Assembly: GCA_029938185.1 (NCBI GenBank)
Contig: JAOZVK010000303.1
Location: 1-7,073, forward strand
Reading direction: 5' to 3'
Length of the DNA stretch: 7,073 nt
Source of the DNA: Bacteroidales bacterium
GTDB taxonomy: Bacteria > Bacteroidota > Bacteroidia > Bacteroidales > JAOZVK01
Position 1 is the first letter of the stretch, and every line of letters starts with the position of its first letter. A program made the translations under genes and the position numbers. Below the pieces are notes generated by a model. That model was not told where the DNA came from and did not search any database. It was given only the letters and a program-made list of their open reading frames with translations. Below are positions 5,075 to 7,073 of this stretch, one piece after another.

Positions 5075-7015
5075 ATGTTTATTATTATTGATTTAGTATC
5101 TTTTGTGTCAATGTCACAAACTAAAGATGTTAAGTTTATAAACCGTAGTGATATATATATAAAAAACAAGAACCTTTTGTTTGTTAATAGCAGGTATGTT
5201 GTATGTAATTTAGATACAATATGTATAGGAAAAGATACTACATATACCAAGATTGTATTTTGTACAGAGATAGATAAAAAAACGAGAACTAAAATTTTTT
5301 ATGATTCAATAAAGCATAAAGCATGTAAAAAGCGATATACAAAAAGTCTTTATAAGCTATTATTTAAAAAACAAAAAAAGAAAAAAGACACTTCAATAAT
5401 TGAAAAAAAAGAAAATCAATACCTAAAATATAAAAGCAAAATAATAAGAAAAATACATGTAAAAAGAATAGATGTATTTGGCGAAAGTTTTGATACTTCT
5501 ATAATTAAAAATACAAATTTATTAGGAAAACTTGGCAATAGGCTTCATATCAATACTAAAGAGCGAATTATTAGAAATAGTTTTTTAATAAAACAAGGTG
5601 AACCACTTAATCCATATATTTTAGCAGACAATGAAAGACTTTTTAGAAATTTGGATAATATTAATGATATTAGAATTAATATTAATCAAATAGGTAATAC
5701 AGATTCAGTTGATGTTACATTTTTAATACAGGATTTATGGTCTATTGGTTTAGATGCTAGAATTAAAAATTATGATAATTATGATATAAAAATATATGAT
5801 GCTAACTTTTTGGGATTAGGACGTAAAATTGAAAATAACATTTATTATAACTCAAAAGAAAGTTTGCCATATGGATATAGTGCAAATATTGGAGTTTCAA
5901 ATATACAAAAATCATTTGTTTCTGCCAAATTGAACTATTTAAACGCTTTTAGTGAAGAGTATTTTCGTTTAAATTTTTATAGACCTTTTATATCCTCTAA
6001 AATAAAATATGCAGGTGGTTTCAAATTCGAAAAATATATTAATCATATTGATGCTACAACAACTGATACTGGAATAGTGGAAATTCCTGTGTCATATTAT
6101 AATCATGATTTATGGATAGGTCGCTCTTTTACAATCAATAAAAGAGGATTAATGAATAATAATAAAAGAAAACTCTATCTATCTACACGATATATCTACA
6201 AAAAATATAAAAAAAAATTTGATGTTCAAGAAGATGATAATTTAAAATTTTTTGACCAACATTTATTTCTCACTAGTGTAAGTTACTCAAAGCAATCATA
6301 CTATAAAACCAAAATGGTATATGGTTTCAATAGAACTGAAGACATACCATATGGACATTTAGTTTCATTAACTTTTGGTAGAAATTATAACGAATTTTAT
6401 AAACAGTATTATTGTGGACTAACTTTATCAAAGGCTGCTTATGTAAGTAAGTTTGGTTATATTAATTCATATTTTTCTTTTGGAACATACATTCGTGACA
6501 AAAAAATGCAACTAGGTATTGTGAAATTTCATTTAAATTATTTTAGCAATTTACACAAGTTTAGAAACTATTATGTACGACAATTTATTAATCTAAAATA
6601 TATAAAAGGAATTAATAGCTTGAATAACGACAGCCTTAAAATAAACTCAAGCGATGGAATTAGAGGATTAAATACTAACATATATGGACAAACAGCTATG
6701 GCTTTTAATATTGAAACTGTTTTAGTTACACCTTGGTATTACTGGGGATTTAATTTTGCTATTTTTATTTTTTATGATATTGCTACAATTGGTGATAAAA
6801 CAAATTTATTTGAAAACAAATTGTATTCAGGAATAGGCTTAGGTATAAGAATTACAAATGAAAATATGGTCATTAATACACTTCAATTACGTATAGCATA
6901 TTACCCCAAAAGTCCTGCTGACATAAAGCCTTTTTTATTAAATATCTCAACAGGAAAATCATTAAAACTCAATAACTTTGAGGGACAAATACCATCATTA
7001 ATTGATAAAGAATAG
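5075..7015 (+). CDS. Omp85/BamA-like outer-membrane barrel protein with one POTRA-like domain
   Basis: Counting from the ATG at 5075 (646 residues), a hydrophobic leader ends near SMS-Q15. Residues 18-97 form a family-typical N-terminal region containing FYDSIKHKACKK and SLYKLLF and four cysteines (44, 50, 63, 84), followed by a Lys-rich linker (98-122). A single POTRA-like domain spans about 123-222 (IHVKRIDVFGESFD, ADNERLF, DIRININQIGN, VDVTFLIQDLW). The rest is a beta-barrel with alternating strands, YNHDLWIGRSF at 342-352, the Omp85-type G-x-RG motif as GIRGL at 528-532, GQTAMAFNIETVL after it, and F-x-D as FYD at 566-568. BamA has five POTRAs and assembles outer-membrane proteins; this short relative is more likely a specialised export or surface protein (inference). 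The start is uncertain: GTG at 5015 and TTG at 5027 overlap the DUF4956 gene, and the best signal peptide would begin at an ATA codon (5048). The gene follows DUF4956 closely in the same operon. Confidence 0.85.
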   Translation: MFIIIDLVSFVSMSQTKDVKFINRSDIYIKNKNLLFVNSRYVVCNLDTICIGKDTTYTKIVFCTEIDKKTRTKIFYDSIKHKACKKRYTKSLYKLLFKKQKKKKDTSIIEKKENQYLKYKSKIIRKIHVKRIDVFGESFDTSIIKNTNLLGKLGNRLHINTKERIIRNSFLIKQGEPLNPYILADNERLFRNLDNINDIRININQIGNTDSVDVTFLIQDLWSIGLDARIKNYDNYDIKIYDANFLGLGRKIENNIYYNSKESLPYGYSANIGVSNIQKSFVSAKLNYLNAFSEEYFRLNFYRPFISSKIKYAGGFKFEKYINHIDATTTDTGIVEIPVSYYNHDLWIGRSFTINKRGLMNNNKRKLYLSTRYIYKKYKKKFDVQEDDNLKFFDQHLFLTSVSYSKQSYYKTKMVYGFNRTEDIPYGHLVSLTFGRNYNEFYKQYYCGLTLSKAAYVSKFGYINSYFSFGTYIRDKKMQLGIVKFHLNYFSNLHKFRNYYVRQFINLKYIKGINSLNNDSLKINSSDGIRGLNTNIYGQTAMAFNIETVLVTPWYYWGFNFAIFIFYDIATIGDKTNLFENKLYSGIGLGIRITNENMVINTLQLRIAYYPKSPADIKPFLLNISTGKSLKLNNFEGQIPSLIDKE

Positions 7016-7073
7016 CTCGAAGCTGGTCTTATAAAAATACGAGCAAAAGTAGCTTATTTAAGTTTTTTATTAG

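Noticed and set aside
5070..5096. ATG at 5070 giving MLCLLLLLI then a stop, resembling a signal peptide in another frame
   Set aside because: It stops after nine codons because of a TTA-rich stretch. Joining it to the barrel frame would need a frameshift for which there is no other evidence.
7015..7070. Possible terminator after the barrel gene (GCTCG/CGAGC arms at 7015-7019 and 7040-7044, CTTA/TAAG stem at 7053-7062, then T6)
   Set aside because: The first stem has a 20-nt loop and is far from the T-run; the stem next to the T-run has only four A/T-rich pairs and a 2-nt loop. Neither is convincing.

Overview
The window is very AT-rich (roughly three quarters A+T by eye). It has short A-rich leaders instead of clear Shine-Dalgarno sequences, and it encodes Bacteroidota-type envelope proteins. 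It most likely comes from a member of the Bacteroidota, probably uncultured or environmental; I cannot place it more precisely. There are no tRNA or rRNA genes, transposases or CRISPR arrays.

Layout: (1) 14-664, plus strand, a small PD-(D/E)XK nuclease-like protein. (2) 709-1464, minus strand, a family 2 glycosyltransferase of the dolichol-phosphate-mannose-synthase-like type. (3) 1525-4065, minus strand, a large membrane-anchored protein that joins a CotH-kinase-like domain to a C-terminal right-handed beta-helix and starts at TTG. It lies 60 nt upstream of the glycosyltransferase and is probably co-transcribed with it. (4) After a divergent intergenic region of about 297 nt, 4363-5046, plus strand, a DUF4956 membrane protein. 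(5) 5075-7015, plus strand, an Omp85/BamA-like outer-membrane barrel with one POTRA-like domain, directly behind the DUF4956 gene.

Genes 2 to 5 look like one envelope locus arranged as two divergent transcription units. One makes the CotH/beta-helix protein and the glycosyltransferase; the other makes the DUF4956 inner-membrane protein and the outer-membrane barrel. CotH-type kinases and DUF4956 proteins are often neighbours in bacteria, usually with a VTC-type polyphosphate polymerase. No VTC gene is visible here, so this may be a variant of that module, or the partner may lie outside the window. The CotH-like domain also seems to lack typical metal-binding residues, so it may be a pseudokinase or have changed chemistry.

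A small dispersed repeat occurs three times, once in each intergenic gap around genes 2 and 3. Two copies are direct repeats that bracket the minus-strand gene pair, and a third, inverted copy lies between the two genes. This could mark a cassette boundary or be a genome-wide intergenic repeat. The sequence alone does not decide between these.
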